This document shows, piece by piece, positions 10,180 through 22,683 of a DNA stretch of 48,283 nucleotides. Position 1 is the first letter of the stretch, and each line of letters begins with the position of its first letter. Below the pieces are notes generated by a model. The model saw nothing but the letters and a program-made list of their open reading frames with translations. It was not told the DNA's origin and ran no database searches. Position numbers and translations under genes: made by a program. Origin of the DNA: Hydnum rufescens UP504 (Eukaryota; Basidiomycota; Agaricomycetes; Cantharellales; Hydnaceae); assembly GCA_014904985.1 (NCBI GenBank), contig MU128941.1, forward strand, positions 146,059 to 194,341, written 5' to 3'.

Positions 10180-12780
10180 CTAATCATCATCTCTCATAAC
10201 CCATGTTTTTCCAACAAGTGTACAAGTATCTGTGTATCCACAAGTATGACTATTGTTCAAAAATAGGATCAGTAAAAGAATTAGAAGTAGAAAAGGCCAC
10301 AAATGCTGCTGATTTTCCCAAATCCTTGGCAACAATGTGCCACTGGTCAGGGTGTTTGGCTTTCCACATGTTGATCCATTGAAGGTGTCTGTCAGAAATA
10401 TTACTGGATGTATCCACAGAAAAGTCAATAGGCTTCTCTGTTCCACTCTCCCAGCAATGAAGTGTGTTTTGAATCTAAATGGGAAATTAGATTGTTATTC
10501 ATAGTTCAAACTTGAAGACTCACCACAGTTAATGCAAATGCAATCATTTCAGCTTGCATAGGAAGGAAGACATCCATAAGCCAGTGTAATCTTCCAATAT
10601 GTTTTTTTGTTCACTTGCCCAAGGAAAAGAATCCCTGGATTACTGGGAAGATACATGGATGTTGAAGGGCACCAGATTGAGTATCCTGGGACAAAGAATT
10701 AATAGGGAAACACAAAAATCAGGTGGTACTGACCATCTCAATATTGAATTCACAGAAAGTGAAGTTTTCATCCTTAAGAGCCCCTTGAACAATTGCAGTG
10801 ACCTCATCACTGGTAGACAGATCCCTAAACCCATAATATGTTGGGACTGCACCTTGGGCAGCCTACTGCTCCTGAAACTAGATGTGGTCTTGATAACCTC
10901 TGTACACCAGAGCCTTTCTTGTTAACTCTGCATAAGAAAGAGATATTTCCCCTGTAATGTCAATCTGTTCTTCACTGCCCAAACCACTTTCACCCAAGCA
11001 GTTTCAAATGCCTGCCAGGCATATGTGTGCAATTGGGTGTCATTGCCAAATGGATTCCCCATCACCAGTAAGGAGTGAAAGAAGAATATTGCAGTATCAA
11101 TAATGACCCAGTACCTTGGATCTTCATGCTGTTTCCAATATAACATAGTTGTCATTTGAACAGGCTTGGTGGGTTGGACACTAGATGATATAGCACTGTC
11201 AGGGGGTGACAATGACCTTGGGTACAATACTCCATGGGACTGATGATGGGACCCTGAAGGAGTATCATGGGTCCTGGACCATCCAATAACAGTATTCTTC
11301 CATGATATATGCCCAAAGACATTAGTACCAGAAAGCATACAAGTAAGAACTACATTACCATTGGGGAATGGAAGCAATCATGTGCATATTCATTCAGTTT
11401 GTTGGAGACTGCTGTAAAGTGCATTCCCAGAGGAAAAGATTCAATATTTGCATCACTCTAATAATAATAGGGAACTAAGGAATTAAATCATCATTGAGCA
11501 TAGGTCTCCATACTCTAGACCTTTTATGAGCTGGTGGCAAGGACTGGCACTTGGGTATGTTGAGTTCATCACTCTCAATGGCCAGGGTTTTTTGTTTCAG
11601 GAGAGAAGATGTAGACTTCCTGAGAAGTTGATGTGACAAGGATGGTAGTACAGCATGGGCAACACTGGTGCCAGAGTTGCCATCATCTGCATGATCAGAA
11701 TGACTGGCAAGACCTTGAGAAACTTGAGCCTAATAATGAATTATAAGAACTTAGTTCTCTGGTGACAGCATGGTATGTCATACCTTGTGTGTGCCAGTGG
11801 CCCATGCACAGAACTGCTGATCCCAACAATGTTACCTTTGTTCTCCTGGGTGTACATGTCATTACTCCCATGGCCACAATGATCAGTATTTCCATCATTG
11901 CCATCATGGTCATAGCCTTGGTTGTTATCACTATTGCTATTGCTATCACTCTTGTCATTGTAATCATTATTGTTATTGTTATAGCCATCCATGTGCACAT
12001 GGTCTTGCTCCAGTTCTGGGATCATGAGTACTGAAAAACTACCATATTTATCTAATACTGAGTTTCTTACCATAGTCCTCACTGTCAGGTGCCTTAGATA
12101 CCTTTGCATGATGGCCCTTTGCAATCAATAGTCAGAACTGTGAATCTGAGGGAAGGCATTAGCAGCATACTTTATGTGTCACTATTTCAGGAATTCCCAG
12201 TGGATTGCCCCTGCCAAGGCCTAAGCTCTCTAAAAGGGATTTGTTCCAGGTGACATTCTCAGCAATCTTTTTCTCATATGTGCTCGCATCATAGGGTCTG
12301 ATCAGCATTTTCATAAGTATGATCTCAAGGGGGCAATAGTTTGGCTTGGGTCAGGCACATCACCTCCTTCAATAATCCTAGTGGCAGTCTGGATTTTTGC
12401 TTTTGCTTTAGTCACCACTCCTGTGGTGGCAGTCCTGGAAGTGATGGCCCCACTATCAGTTGACCTTTTAAGGGGGCCCATCAAGTCTGATTCTTGGCCT
12501 GCACCCTAGCTTTGGCCTGCACAGCTTTTGGAGTCAGATGGCACTGTCTCCCCATACTAGAAGTTGGGTCAACCTGAGATTCAGTTGAAAATAAGACAGA
12601 ATATTTTGAATTTGACCTAGCTGATGAAACCTGGAGGAAAGTCCTACAATGGAGGCAGGGGAGAGAGACAGGAGGGGGTGATGGTGCAGAGGGATGGCTT
12701 TCAGGACAAGATGGGGCAGAGGGGAGTATGGAGGAGCTGAGAGTAGTGGGGATGAGTTGAGGGTGGTAGGATTGAGTCAA
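10180..12780 (-). pseudogene. Decayed DUF6532-like protein gene
   Basis: Read on the minus strand, the segments follow the order of fungal DUF6532 proteins, whose function is unknown. First comes a Ser/Pro-rich N-terminus (12780-12481) with a basic Ala/Lys-rich stretch. Then an Asn/Asp-rich linker (12124-11741). The domain itself follows (11377-10440): a helix with NPFGNDTQLHTYAWQAFETAW, the basic VKNRLTLQGK, then YGFRDLSTSDEV, and lastly MQAEMIAFALTV, which matches the usual 'ALALTAIEC' helix. Frames are broken by stops and shifts, so it is a pseudogene, although some breaks may be unrecognised introns. Assignment rests on motif order seen by eye. Confidence 0.5.
11855..11995. repeat. Low-complexity trinucleotide-rich tract
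   Basis: Imperfect ATT/ATC/TTG triplets on the plus strand encode Asn/Asp runs on the minus strand inside the DUF6532-like relic (GYNNNNNDYNDKSDSNSNSD). Probably an expanded disordered linker. Confidence 0.6.
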
Positions 12781-13065
12781 GTGAGGTCAAGGGGTGGAAG
12801 GAATTGAAGTGAGGGAGGGGAGAAATTTTCTCAGCTTTTTTTTCATAGCAGAGTTGAACTTAGTAAACAAACAAACAAGACCTTTGATGCCCAGAAGCCA
12901 ACATACTCTCTTAAAGTCAGACTCATCCCACTGTCCATACTGTAGGCAAGGGCCTTTTGATAGTGCTTGAAACCTAAATATTCATATGTCAAAAAAGCCT
13001 TCTTGTTGACATGCCTGTCATCAAGCATGAACACATAAACAAGCCATACCATCAAATAATGCAAC
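12781..13065. other. No assigned gene; minus-strand frame of unknown origin
   Basis: A 93-codon minus-strand frame (13124-12843) covers this interval and runs into the end of repeat A, so its start is not original. It contains aromatic-rich segments (KAFLTYEYLGFKHYQKALAY) that look coding-like, but the family is not recognised. It may be an upstream exon of the DUF6532-like relic. Confidence 0.2.
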
Positions 13066-13070
13066 CAATG

Positions 13071-14277
13071 TTGGAGGGATAAGTCCCTGCTATGTACAAA
13101 CCATATCTGAAGCCAATTTTCCAACCAAACAAATGAATTGATTGTCCATCTGATCCTTAATTTTCAAACTGTTCATTCATTGGAGAAACAATCCAAATTC
13201 TACACATCCAAAACCCATCATTCCATGTCATTCCTTTGCCTTAAGGGTGAAGAATTGTGATTATGTAATGATGCGGACTGCGCCTGGCCTTCATTCTGGA
13301 CCCATGGACCTGTCACATGATTAGAAAAGGGATTATGTCACTCTAAAGAATATTTTTTGAATTTCTCCATCAGTTTTGATCTGATCAACTCGGAATGACT
13401 GCTCCCAGAAAGATATGAATCGTACCTATCATACGGTATTAAACATGCAATGAACGGATCAAAAATGCGGTCCCTGTACCATTATCTTTCCATGATTCAT
13501 ACTCCGAAGGAGTATTTCTCAATTTTCGAAACCAATTCTTATTGGATTAATTTGTGAGTACCATGCCCTGAAAGCTGTTACAAATGCACATTGAATGGTA
13601 CCAAGGGAAAAATATCAGACAAGAACTCCATTTTTCACAAGACAACCCCTTCCTCATGACTCCCCCCTTGCTCTGCCAACACAAATGACAAATTGGTTCT
13701 GGCCCTCTTAATTCTGATGCAAAGGGCACTCAGGGCAACCTATTCCACCACTACTTAAGGGGATCTATCCAGTTTCAAGGGAGGAATGGCTGGTAAAGTG
13801 TTTTTTTCCCCTTTTCACTTGATTCTTGAATATCTCCACCAGTTTTGAAGCTTTTAGCTTCATTTCTTTTTCATTATGCTTCCCTTATCTCCTCTTTTCT
13901 TCTGAATTTTTAATTGTGTTCTGGAATGTATATAAAGGGGAGGGAGCATGTAAATAGTTGGTTTTTCCCCCTATCACAGTTTGAGGCACTGAAGTATTGG
14001 CACTGTCTGGAGGAGATTTCCCACTTGTCCAGACTGTGTACAGCCGCATTAAGACTAAATAGTCAAGAGGACAACTTCAGGGTGTGGCCTTGACATCTTA
14101 TTTTGTGACACTGATCTATTCCCTTGAGCAATCACTGTTCATTGGGATTTTTTATTATCCAAAAAGACCTTCATTTTCCTGGACCTGAATGTTTGAATTG
14201 TCCCTGTGGCTCCCTTCATTTGTCCTCTCCTCAATGACATGGACAGTAGTTGGATTGGTTCTTAACCATCCTGCTTA
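13071..14277 (+). mobile_element. TTGGAGGG-family element, copy A (1.2 kb, non-coding)
   Basis: It starts TTGGAGGGATAAGTCCCTGC, where AGGGAT/GTCCCT form an inverted repeat, and ends CATCCTGCTTA. The flanks are CAATG (left) and CACTG (right), a 4-of-5 match. It shares long blocks with copies at 28326, 44924 and 21059. One such block is about 50 bp identical to copy B (at about 13460-13508). There is no ORF. It behaves like a solo LTR or a non-autonomous LTR-type element. Several CpGs survive, suggesting it is younger than its surroundings. If the ends are instead TG...CA (13069-14279), no target duplication is seen. Confidence 0.7.
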
Positions 14278-14283
14278 CACTGA

Positions 14284-17140
14284 TGCACACAATAATGTGA
14301 CTAACATGCACAACTGAGCACCCCCAGAATTTGGACAAGAGAGTGGGGTCACTGGGGCTCACAATATCCTGACTGCCCATGGAATTGATGAAGGACAATC
14401 ACCTGTTCCACCCATGCACATAAGTCAGCCATGACCTGACTCCTCTACTGTCAACAAGAAGAACTGGAGCCCATGCAACTCAACCCACAAGATGGTGAGT
14501 ATATTATTAATAAAGTCCCTGGGACAGCAGTGACATATAATGGGACAAGTGAGCCACAAACCTGATGGAAAGAGTTCCTGGCTCATGAAGACCCATTACA
14601 GCCATACTTCCCATGGGTATCACTTGAGGAATACCAACTGGTCGAGTGGTTATCAATGTCTGGGCTGTCACAAGACAAGATTGAGAAGTTCTTTGATCTC
14701 ACCTGGGTAAGTTTCTCATAGGTTTACTAATAGAGCTTGACATGACTTACATTGGCCCAAGACTCACACACACCAAAATCTGCTGTCATTTGGTACTGCA
14801 AAAAAGATGTATGAACTCATTGAAAAATTAATGCTGAGAGGCCTGGGATGGAAGACCACTACAATCATGCTTGAAGATGCACCCACAGAGCCACAGACAC
14901 TATACTACCAAGATATAATTGACTGTGTGGAATACCTTATTGGGAATCCCACATTTAATGAATTCATGATGTACAGGCCTATTCAGGTGCTCAAAGCCAA
15001 TGGTAAAACTCACATTTACCATGAGATGACAACAGGAGACCTTTGGAATGAGCTTCAGGTGTGTAATACACCATCCTATCATGTCAGCATTATGAACAAA
15101 CTTATTGCTCTGAAAGAGGTCACTTCCAAGAGGCATGACCATACTGGGGGTCATTCTGTGCTTGGATGAAACATACCTTACCAATTTCTCTGGAGACACA
15201 TCTGTCCACACAGTTTACATGATGCTCAGTAACATCAGAAGTAGTACATGCAGAAAAGTCAGTGAGGGTGCATGGATGATGCTTGCAAAGATACCTACCT
15301 CAAAATTCCTGGAGACAACATTTCCAACTAAGGCTGAGAATGCATGCCAGGGATTCTACAGCAACAGTTGTTTCATCAGTGCATGCAAATTGTCCTAGAG
15401 CCAATGCAGACTGATGATCATGATTTGCCACAGACAGCATGTATGGTTATTGATGCATATGGTAATACTTGCTGATGTGTCACCATCCTACTTGCATGGA
15501 TTGCATATTTGAAGGAGCAATACAACATAGTGGCACTTGCCCCAAATTCCTGCCCTAGCTGTCTTGCCACATATGATGACCTTGGATCTGCAGATCCTCT
15601 TCCCCATTGCACTGCCAAATCCATCTTTGATGACATCCACAAGATCTGAGCCATGTATCCTCATGCTGATACCTGGCACTTTGCATGTCAAGCCAAAAAT
15701 ATCAGGCTTGCTGGTGTTGAAAATGTCTTTTGGGAAGAACTCCTATTGACATCTGTCACATTATCTGTGTTGACAATCTTCATGGCTTGCATAAAATGTT
15801 CAAGAACCATCTGATCTTGTGGCTGTCTAATACTGTTGGGGAAGCTGAACTCAATAACTGATTCATGGCACAGCCTCATTGTGTGGGTTTATGAAACTTC
15901 AAGTCTGGAATCTCCCATTACTCACAGTGATCTGGCAAAGGGCACTGAGACCTTGAGCAACACATTATCCCTGTGATTGCAGGGGCCAATGGGATGATAC
16001 CAGGGGTCATGAGGTCTGCACACTCACTGTTGGATTTCATATACATTGCACAGTTTCCCATGCAGTCTGACTCTACACTCCAGGCACTCAAAGCTGTGCT
16101 ATCAACCTTCCATGATAATAAGGAATCTTTCATCCAGAATGGTTCATGAACTGGTGCCTCTGGTATCATCAACCATTTGAATATTACCAAACTCCATGCA
16201 CTTCATTGCTGGTTATCAAATATCCCTGACCTAGGCTTGACTAACTACTGTACCAAAATGGGAGAGACCTTACATATTCTCATGTGAACACTCACATATC
16301 AGGCAATGAATTGGAAGGACTATGAGGAGCAGATTATCTGGTACTTAATCCACCAAGAGAGCTTGCTTCTCTTCAGAAACTATTTGTGCTGGCAAAATTG
16401 ATCAATGGATTTAGATAATACCCACCCTGAGGATTCAGATGCTCCTCCAAATCCCCACCCAGACACAATTCTTCTGTCAGATGCTGGCATTCAGCTTGAA
16501 AAACAGCCCCACAAAGTCCTCTGTTCCCTTGATGATGTTGCCTTACAATATGACATTCCCAATTTTCCTGCTTCTATCACATGCTTTGTTGTTGAGAATG
16601 ACAACAGATCCACTTGGTGACCCTGATATGATTATTTGGTGATGTCCCTGCCACATTCTGAACCATTGACATCTGGAATCTATTTCATCTTTCTATTCCT
16701 CCCCTCAATGAATTCTATGAGCAAGAGAACCACACAATCCACTGCCAACCTGTCCATGGTCAGAATTTACCTATTTTTGATTCTGTTCTAGTTGAGGTGT
16801 ATCTGGGAATGGATGGTCTCAAAAGTCTGTGTATTCACATTTTGGCATTGTGTACAAACTCTGACTGTTGTCTTCAATAAGAATATCAAGTTGCAGAACT
16901 ATGTGTTATATTTTGTAGTTCAAGCCATGACTGGCTGGCAGATCACACACTATATGCATACTGTATGTTCTCTGGTTTAGTCCTCTAGGACTGCCTATCC
17001 AAGACTCCAAGTTATGACATGTAAATAAGGAATTTTGGGTTGGGGACTGCCAAGCAGGAAGTATCATTAGGCTACACACCATTAAGTTTCCTTGTCCATT
17101 GACCCCTGTTCTAGAAGGCCAATGTGACCCAGCTATCACT
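14284..17140 (+). pseudogene. Plavaka-type (CACTA/EnSpm) transposase relic
   Basis: Recognised from the order of conserved blocks. Near 14580-14700 is PYFPWVSLEEYQLVEWLSMS with GLSQDKIEKFF. At 14790-15060 are IIDCVEYLIGNPTFNEFM and KTHIYHEMTTGDLWNE. At 15165-15300 is NFSGDTSVHTVYMMLSNIR. A Cys-rich block near 15530-15570 (APNSCPSC) follows. DNLHGLHKMFKNHLILW is at about 15765-15830. Further on come LLDFIYIAQFPMQSD (about 16025-16075) and ITKLHALHCWLSNIPDLG (about 16185-16240). This is the order of Plavaka proteins of Agaricomycetes, which are DDE transposases. Multiple frameshifts and stops make it dead. Terminal inverted repeats were not found; copy A may have displaced the left end. Confidence 0.75.
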
Positions 17141-17848
17141 GCAGGCTCATGCTATGAGCTTGCTAATTCTTTCTATTTGAATTATTTTTCAAGCCATGCC
17201 AATTATGAGCATTTGCAGTAGTTCTATATAGCTATCTTTCAATAATAGATTTTACCTACATTATCTACACTCCTTTCCCTCAGTCTTGCTCCAGAGTCTC
17301 TGGAGCAATTGAAGCAAATGGCCAGTTCCAAAGTGATGTCAATTTTCCTGATGCAGGCTGGAGATGTTCAAATCTGGAGGTTTCCAGGCCTGCAATGACT
17401 CTGGATAGATGTGTACCCCATGGCACCAGAGACAGGCCTGCTAGCTATGAGAAGACTGGGATTGATGGAGGGGACAATATTGTTGGTTCTGTTCTCATTG
17501 GCTCCTCCTGATGTAGACCAGGCTATCAGGGGAGGTACTTGAACAAGCTTGACCATGGCACCTCAACAAGTAATGGATGTCTCAGGCATGCAGTAGTGTT
17601 TGGAACCTATTGCCAACGGGTGAGAAATAATGTGTCAATCAAAACATGCCCCCCACAGGGTCATGAAGGGCCAGAATGGTCAATGGCAGATAGGGGGGGA
17701 GTGAAATTCAGCAAAGGTGGGATCTATGGTGCAGTCAGGGGAAAATGCAAGTCATCCTTGATGATCATGAGGTACATAGCATGTGGAATGGCCAAATGAG
17801 TGGTTCAAAAGAAAGGACATTTCAGAATGCTTCCTTGGGATAGGAGGC
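17141..17848. other. No gene identified
   Basis: CpG-poor sequence with short frames on both strands (for example 17539-17799 plus and 17368-17556 minus). The right part may be the 3' flank or the degraded tail of the adjoining C2H2 relic. Confidence 0.3.
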
Positions 17849-18461
17849 TCAACAGGCTGTCCTGAGGTGGCAGGAATAATTGAAAACTTGAGGCATTGGC
17901 CTCTGTGTCCCACTAGTGTTCTTGCTGAGATTAGATTCTCCCCCAAATGTGCCTTCAGATATGAGGGAGGTGTGAAGATCACTGAGAAATGATATAGGAA
18001 GTGAGCCCACACCACACTGGATGTGTAATCCATGCAGAGCATTCACAGATGATTTCTTGCCAAACATCTCAACTGGACCTAGCAATAAACCTGAGGAGGC
18101 ACACTTGGTGAACAGTGAGAATGGCCAGGTGAAGAGATAGGAGAGGAAAGTGATTTGCAATGAGTAAGGTTGCTCCTGTAGGATGTGTGGTAACCACATA
18201 GACAAGCATGTTCTGCAGGCATATCCAAACCAGACAGCTTCAGATTATAACATATCATAGGGTGGTGTCTCATGTTTGTCACCTTTATGCATGGCTATGT
18301 GCTAGGGGAGAATTTTGGTTAGCACCAGGGACTAATAGCCATGGATTGATTGAGAAATAAGGCACCTCAGCAAGTTCACATGGTCTAGTACACCACTTCT
18401 TGCAGTGTGGGCAGAGGAAGTTTTTTTTTTCAAATCTGTTTTGTCCAGTGCTGTGCTGATC
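17849..18461 (-). pseudogene. Decayed C2H2 zinc-finger paralogue
   Basis: Minus strand. Exon 1 (to 18366) encodes FLCPHCKKWCTRPCELAE. Intron 18365-18302 (GT-AG) is followed by a 28-nt exon at 18301-18274 (H-I-A-M-H-K-G-D-K). A second intron ends at 18213, and exon 3 from 18212 reads HACLCGYHTSYRSNLTHC. Finger positions, the 28-nt middle exon and intron phases match the intact gene at 5489-6618. The donor of intron 2 now reads C|ATGAG where C|GTGAG is expected. That is a CpG-to-CpA change that should block splicing. A Ser/Pro-rich tail continues to about 17849 in shifted frames. A solo LTR sits immediately upstream and supplies the apparent ATG, so the native start is lost. A former DNA-binding regulator, now almost certainly inactive. 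Confidence 0.7.
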
Positions 18462-18855
18462 TGTCATGAGTCATATTCATGACCTCTTACATAGCCACAC
18501 CACATGACTCCCTCTCATCACACCACCACATATCATACCATATATTGTACCATTTCCCCTCCTTAGTAATTCCTTAACCTCTTAGTATATAAGTAGTTAC
18601 TTCTTGTATTCTTGCCTCTTTAGAAGATTGAGAATATATGTCTATTGATTGACTCTCTTCTCACCAATTCCTCTCTTGTTTCAAGTCTCCTGAGAATTCA
18701 GTCCAGTCCACTTCTCTTCTCCACATTCTTGTCTTCCATGACATTACATAACCCTCATGCTTTGTGCATCTCCTCATCAATCATCTTAGGGGCTTCCTGT
18801 TCTTACTCAGCCTAATTACATAATCACCTCCCCATACTAGGAACAACCCTTAACA
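18462..18855 (+). mobile_element. Solo LTR with target duplication TGATC
   Basis: TGTCATGAGTCATATTCATG to ACCCTTAACA, 394 bp, flanked by TGATC at 18457-18461 and 18856-18860. It is very similar to 39878-40271. It lies at the 5' end of the C2H2 relic, where it separates the gene from its upstream region. Confidence 0.9.
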
Positions 18856-18860
18856 TGATC

Positions 18861-19489
18861 CCAATGTCTGATTTTTGGGATGCAAGGCCATAGCTCCTTG
18901 CCCATTGTGAGCCATTGAGGCAAGTGTAAGACTGTGAATGAGCTGGAGGAAGGCAAGGCCCTTTTGAGCCACATCAGTCGATGCATCAAAAGGTGAGAGA
19001 AGCATGTAGGTTCCAAGGAGATTGTATCTATATAGCACTCATGAATTTCCTTTTCAGATGTTCAATTGATTGAGCACCAATTCATTCTTGACACAACAAA
19101 CAAGATAAATCCTCTGGTAAGACTACTGGATGGCAAGGGCTCAAGCAGGCAAGTGACTGTTCTTTGTTCATTGTCATTGCAGATGGAAAAGATGATGGCA
19201 AACAACTGAGCTCACATATGGAAGCCCTGCCAATTTACACTGCCTTTGAACACCTCACCATCTGTAGAGGCCTGAAGACAGCCTGTGAACATCCTGAAGA
19301 ATTCCCACATCCACAGATAGCTGGAAGCAAAAAATACATTCCTGGGGTCCTTATAGCTGTGTGGAGTCAGATGTTTCATGGCAAAATGCTAAAAAAATAT
19401 CTTTGCTCAGCAGTGAATTCTCCACAAATATGCATCCCTGAGTAACGAAAATGTGTGATGCTAGGCTTAGTTATGAGGTCCCCATATAA
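18861..19489. other. Unassigned coding-like fragments
   Basis: A minus-strand frame at 19038-18850 and a plus-strand frame at 19164-19445 (MFIVIADGKDDGKQLSSHME...) are present. Neither matches a family I recognise. The interval separates the solo LTR from the left end of Copia 1. Confidence 0.2.
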
Positions 19490-19499
19490 TTTGGGACCA

Positions 19500-19990
19500 A
19501 GCTTCAGGTCTCCCCTTGTAGTTGAAAAAAAAATTGGCACATTGTAAGAATATTGGCCATCATAGTCTCTGTGGGGCAGTAGACCAAATTGAAAGTACTG
19601 TCTTTAATTGTCTTGCAGATAAAATGGAAACAGATATCAATATGCTTTGTCCAGGTGTGATAATTGTTACCCATTGCAAGTTTTAATGTGGCTTGATTAT
19701 TGCAATATAGAGTTGTGGCTTTGAGTTGAGTACGGAAAATTTTGGCAATTAGGCCTCTTAGCCAAATGCCTTCTTTGGCTGTCTGAGTTGCAGTATAGAA
19801 GAAGGGTTGGGAGCTCCAATGACTGTCAAATCAAAATCTGGTTCAGCCAGTGTGTAGATGGGAGACTGTATTTCTGTTGTTATTCATTTGGTTGGTTCAC
19901 TTCAATGGTTGATCACTCTCTGCAAGATGTGTATGGTGTTCAGTGGAGAATAGGATGTGATATGGACTAGCTGCAGTCAATGATATATTG
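19500..19990 (-). pseudogene. Copia 1 RNase H C-terminal fragment
   Basis: The minus strand reads ATQTAKEGIWLRGL, LYCNNQATLKLAMGNN, TKHIDICFHFI and NLVYCPTETMMANILT. These are the terminal blocks of Copia RNase H; the active family reads DNQ, TKHIDI and ADxLTK. The aspartate of the usual 'CDNQ' is Asn here. Separated from the rest of its domain by nested repeats. Confidence 0.75.
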
Positions 19991-19994
19991 TCTG

Positions 19995-20689
19995 GGATGC
20001 TTGTAGGAAGGCTTATATGTAGTTTGTGTTGTGTTGGTTCATTTACTGATATTTTTGTATTCTTGTTTATGTTCTCCTGGTCAAAATGCAGATATCTATA
20101 GGTTACAGACTGCTCAGTGCTTGGTTAGTCTTGTTAGTATTGCTTCTTTCTTCTTTCTTCAAAACCTGATTCATATTTTGTTATGCTTACTTTTCCTTGG
20201 ATGTCCAGCAACTCTAACCTTAGGTCCTGCAACTATCCTTGGCTTAGTATTTCATGTAGAGGGCTTTGAGTGACTTAGTCTTAACAACCTTGTATATGAC
20301 TTAGCTCCAGATGGCTTTTAGATCAGTACTTTCTTCAGATGCAAGCAGATTTTGTAGACAGTAGTATATTCCCAGTAGTAAGGAGATGGGGGGATACAGG
20401 AAAATCTACCAGCTTTTATACCTCTCCAAGGTGGCTGTGTTTAGAAAGAAATGACTCACTCATATGTGAGTCATATGTGAGACCAATAGGGTTGTGAAGG
20501 AAGGTGAGTCATTCATAAACAGAACAATAGGGTTGTGAGGGAGGCTGTTATCTTGGTATCTGTGAAGTTCTGGGAGTCATTTGTGGCAATGGGAGATGAA
20601 ATCAAAGGATATTTCCAAGTTCTTGGAGATTAATTTGTCTGTAGTCCAGTGGTTAAGATGTTTTATATCACTGGTTAATAATGGAAACA
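19995..20689. other. Unassigned repeat DNA within Copia 1
   Basis: No ORF motif. It contains a short palindrome CTCATATGTGAG (twice, around 20457-20482) and a duplicated segment AATAGGGTTGTGA (20487 and 20527). Probably part of the outer nested element. Confidence 0.3.
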
Positions 20690-22545
20690 ATGTGCATGGG
20701 GTTGGATTTGATATGGAGACTGCAGTTTATATCCATTATAGGCATGCTTAGAATTATTAGATGTGGATTTTCAATAGCCTTCTGGACATGGTGATTTCGA
20801 GCAGATTGGCCATGAATTGATGGAGAAATTCATAAAATACTAGTGGGTGTTGATTTTCCCAGTAATGTTGTTCTGTGGAGTGCAGTTTTGGTCTGTTCTT
20901 GGTGTGCTCAGTATTGTTTGATGCAGATTTTCAAAAGATTTCTGGATGGGGTAATTCTGAGTAGATTGGATGCAAATTGACCGAGAAATTTATTAAATAC
21001 TGGAAGATTTGGATGTTGATAGTAAAATCATTCTGGAGAGTGCAGTTTTGATCTGTTGTAAGCAGGAAACAAAGGGGGGAATCCAGCCACAGTCCATGAT
21101 ATGGAATTGAGAACAAAAAGAGGGGACCACAGGATCAATCCAACTGTTGAGGCTCAAAGGAATGAAGGTCTTTTGGTATAGAAATCTAATGCTGTAAGCA
21201 ACACCTGCCCAAGCAATAGAACAAAGAATGAATCTGGGTCACAATACCACACCCTAAGGCTCTCCTCTTGAGGCCCGAGACAAAGTGTAGTAGTCTTGGT
21301 GGAATTCACCCAAGGAACCAGCAGTAATACATCAGTGCCTCAAAACTGGGGAGGGGAAAAACTATGGAAATCCACATCTCCTGCACTTAATATACATCAC
21401 AGAAAATTCTATGGTAACCTGGAAGAAAGGTGGGGTTAAGGAAAAATGATGAAAAAGAAATCAAGTCAAAGGCTTCAAAACTGAAGGAGATATTCAATAA
21501 TCAAGTCAGAATAGGGGAATATGGCTTAACCAAGCTATTCCTCCTCTCCTACTGAACAAAATCCCTTGGGGAATGGTGGAACTGGTCGGACTAGACATAC
21601 CCTTGGTCAGACATAGGAGGGGCAGAGAATAATTGCCATTAATAATCAAAAAACTGGAGGCAATAATGGAATGAGACATGGGGGAGTTAAATTGTAGAGA
21701 GCCAATTTCTTATCGGATCATTTTCCCTTGGTACTGTTGGATGGAGACTGTCGACAGCCTTCTAGGCATGCTTGTCATGAATGAATTGGATCAAAACCGA
21801 TGGAGAAATTCACAAAATACTGAAGGGAAATATGAAACACATAGTAAAATTGACCTGGCAAGTGTAGTTTTGATTCATTCGGCTTGCATGTTTGGTATTG
21901 TCTAAAAGGTGGAAATCGTAGCTTTCTGGGTGCTATCTTGCTGAGTCTATCTGATAAAAACTGAGGGATATATTCTGTGTTTACTCCTTGAGAGCACCAC
22001 ATTAGCCCCTATTTGTCATGTGACAAGTCCACAAGTCAGAATCAAGGCCTGGGTGTGTAATCCATGGTATTACCTAATCGCAATGTGTTAGAGTCACCCT
22101 TGAGGCAACAGGAAGCATGTATCAGAAGTGGAGACTGATTGAAGGTCAAACAAAGCAAGCAAGTTGAATTGCTATTGCCACATTGAGGTACAGCATAAAA
22201 AGATGGAATTTAGGGTGGCCTGTTGAAGTGCCATGGATGAACAATAAATTGGCTTGTGTGCAAACAAAGGAATCACACAGATTTGCAGGTATTAGGCATA
22301 TGGGATATAGGCTTGTTCTCAAATGAATGAACAGCGTGGGAACTGGGCCACAGATTGACATAGGAATGGACTTGTTTAATTGAAAAATCGTCCTTGGATA
22401 GGGTTTGTACATGGTGGTGATTTACCCCTCCAACACCATTCTCAGCATGCTTGGTACTGTTTGAAAGGTGTGAATTGTAGCTTTCCAAGCATTGTATGGG
22501 TGAGTGTTTCTGATCAAAACTGACAGAGCAATCAAATGAATTCTG
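20690..22545 (-). mobile_element. TTGGAGGG-family copy E, outer and partial, split by copy D
   Basis: Segments 20690-21058 and 22434-22545 consist of units of about 155 bp. Each unit carries a 'GATGGAGAAATT' block, a 'GTGCAGTTTTGATC' block and a 'GCATGCTTGGTA' block. Copy D interrupts one unit. The outer ends were not found. Lies within the RNase H region of Copia 1. Confidence 0.5.
21059..22433 (-). mobile_element. TTGGAGGG-family element, copy D (1.37 kb)
   Basis: On the minus strand it starts TTGGAGGGGTAAATCACC at 22433 and ends CCTGCTTA at 21059. Its 3' third carries the same order of blocks as copies A, B and C (a GAGGCACTGA block and a GGGTGTGG block). No ORF. No clear target duplication. 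Nested in copy E. Confidence 0.65.
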
Positions 22546-22683
22546 TTTTCATGCATAGCATAATATTTGTAATAGGTCACATGATCATTCCATAGGCTGG
22601 GATCAATAGAAATTCACATTTTCTGATACTGGATGTATTTATCTTCCACACCATACATTAGGCTGAAATCCTGTGTGCCTGCT

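Noticed and set aside
20800..21020. CRISPR-like or satellite array
   Set aside because: Repeat units are diverged, about 155 bp long and belong to an LTR-like element; no spacer structure and the genome is eukaryotic.
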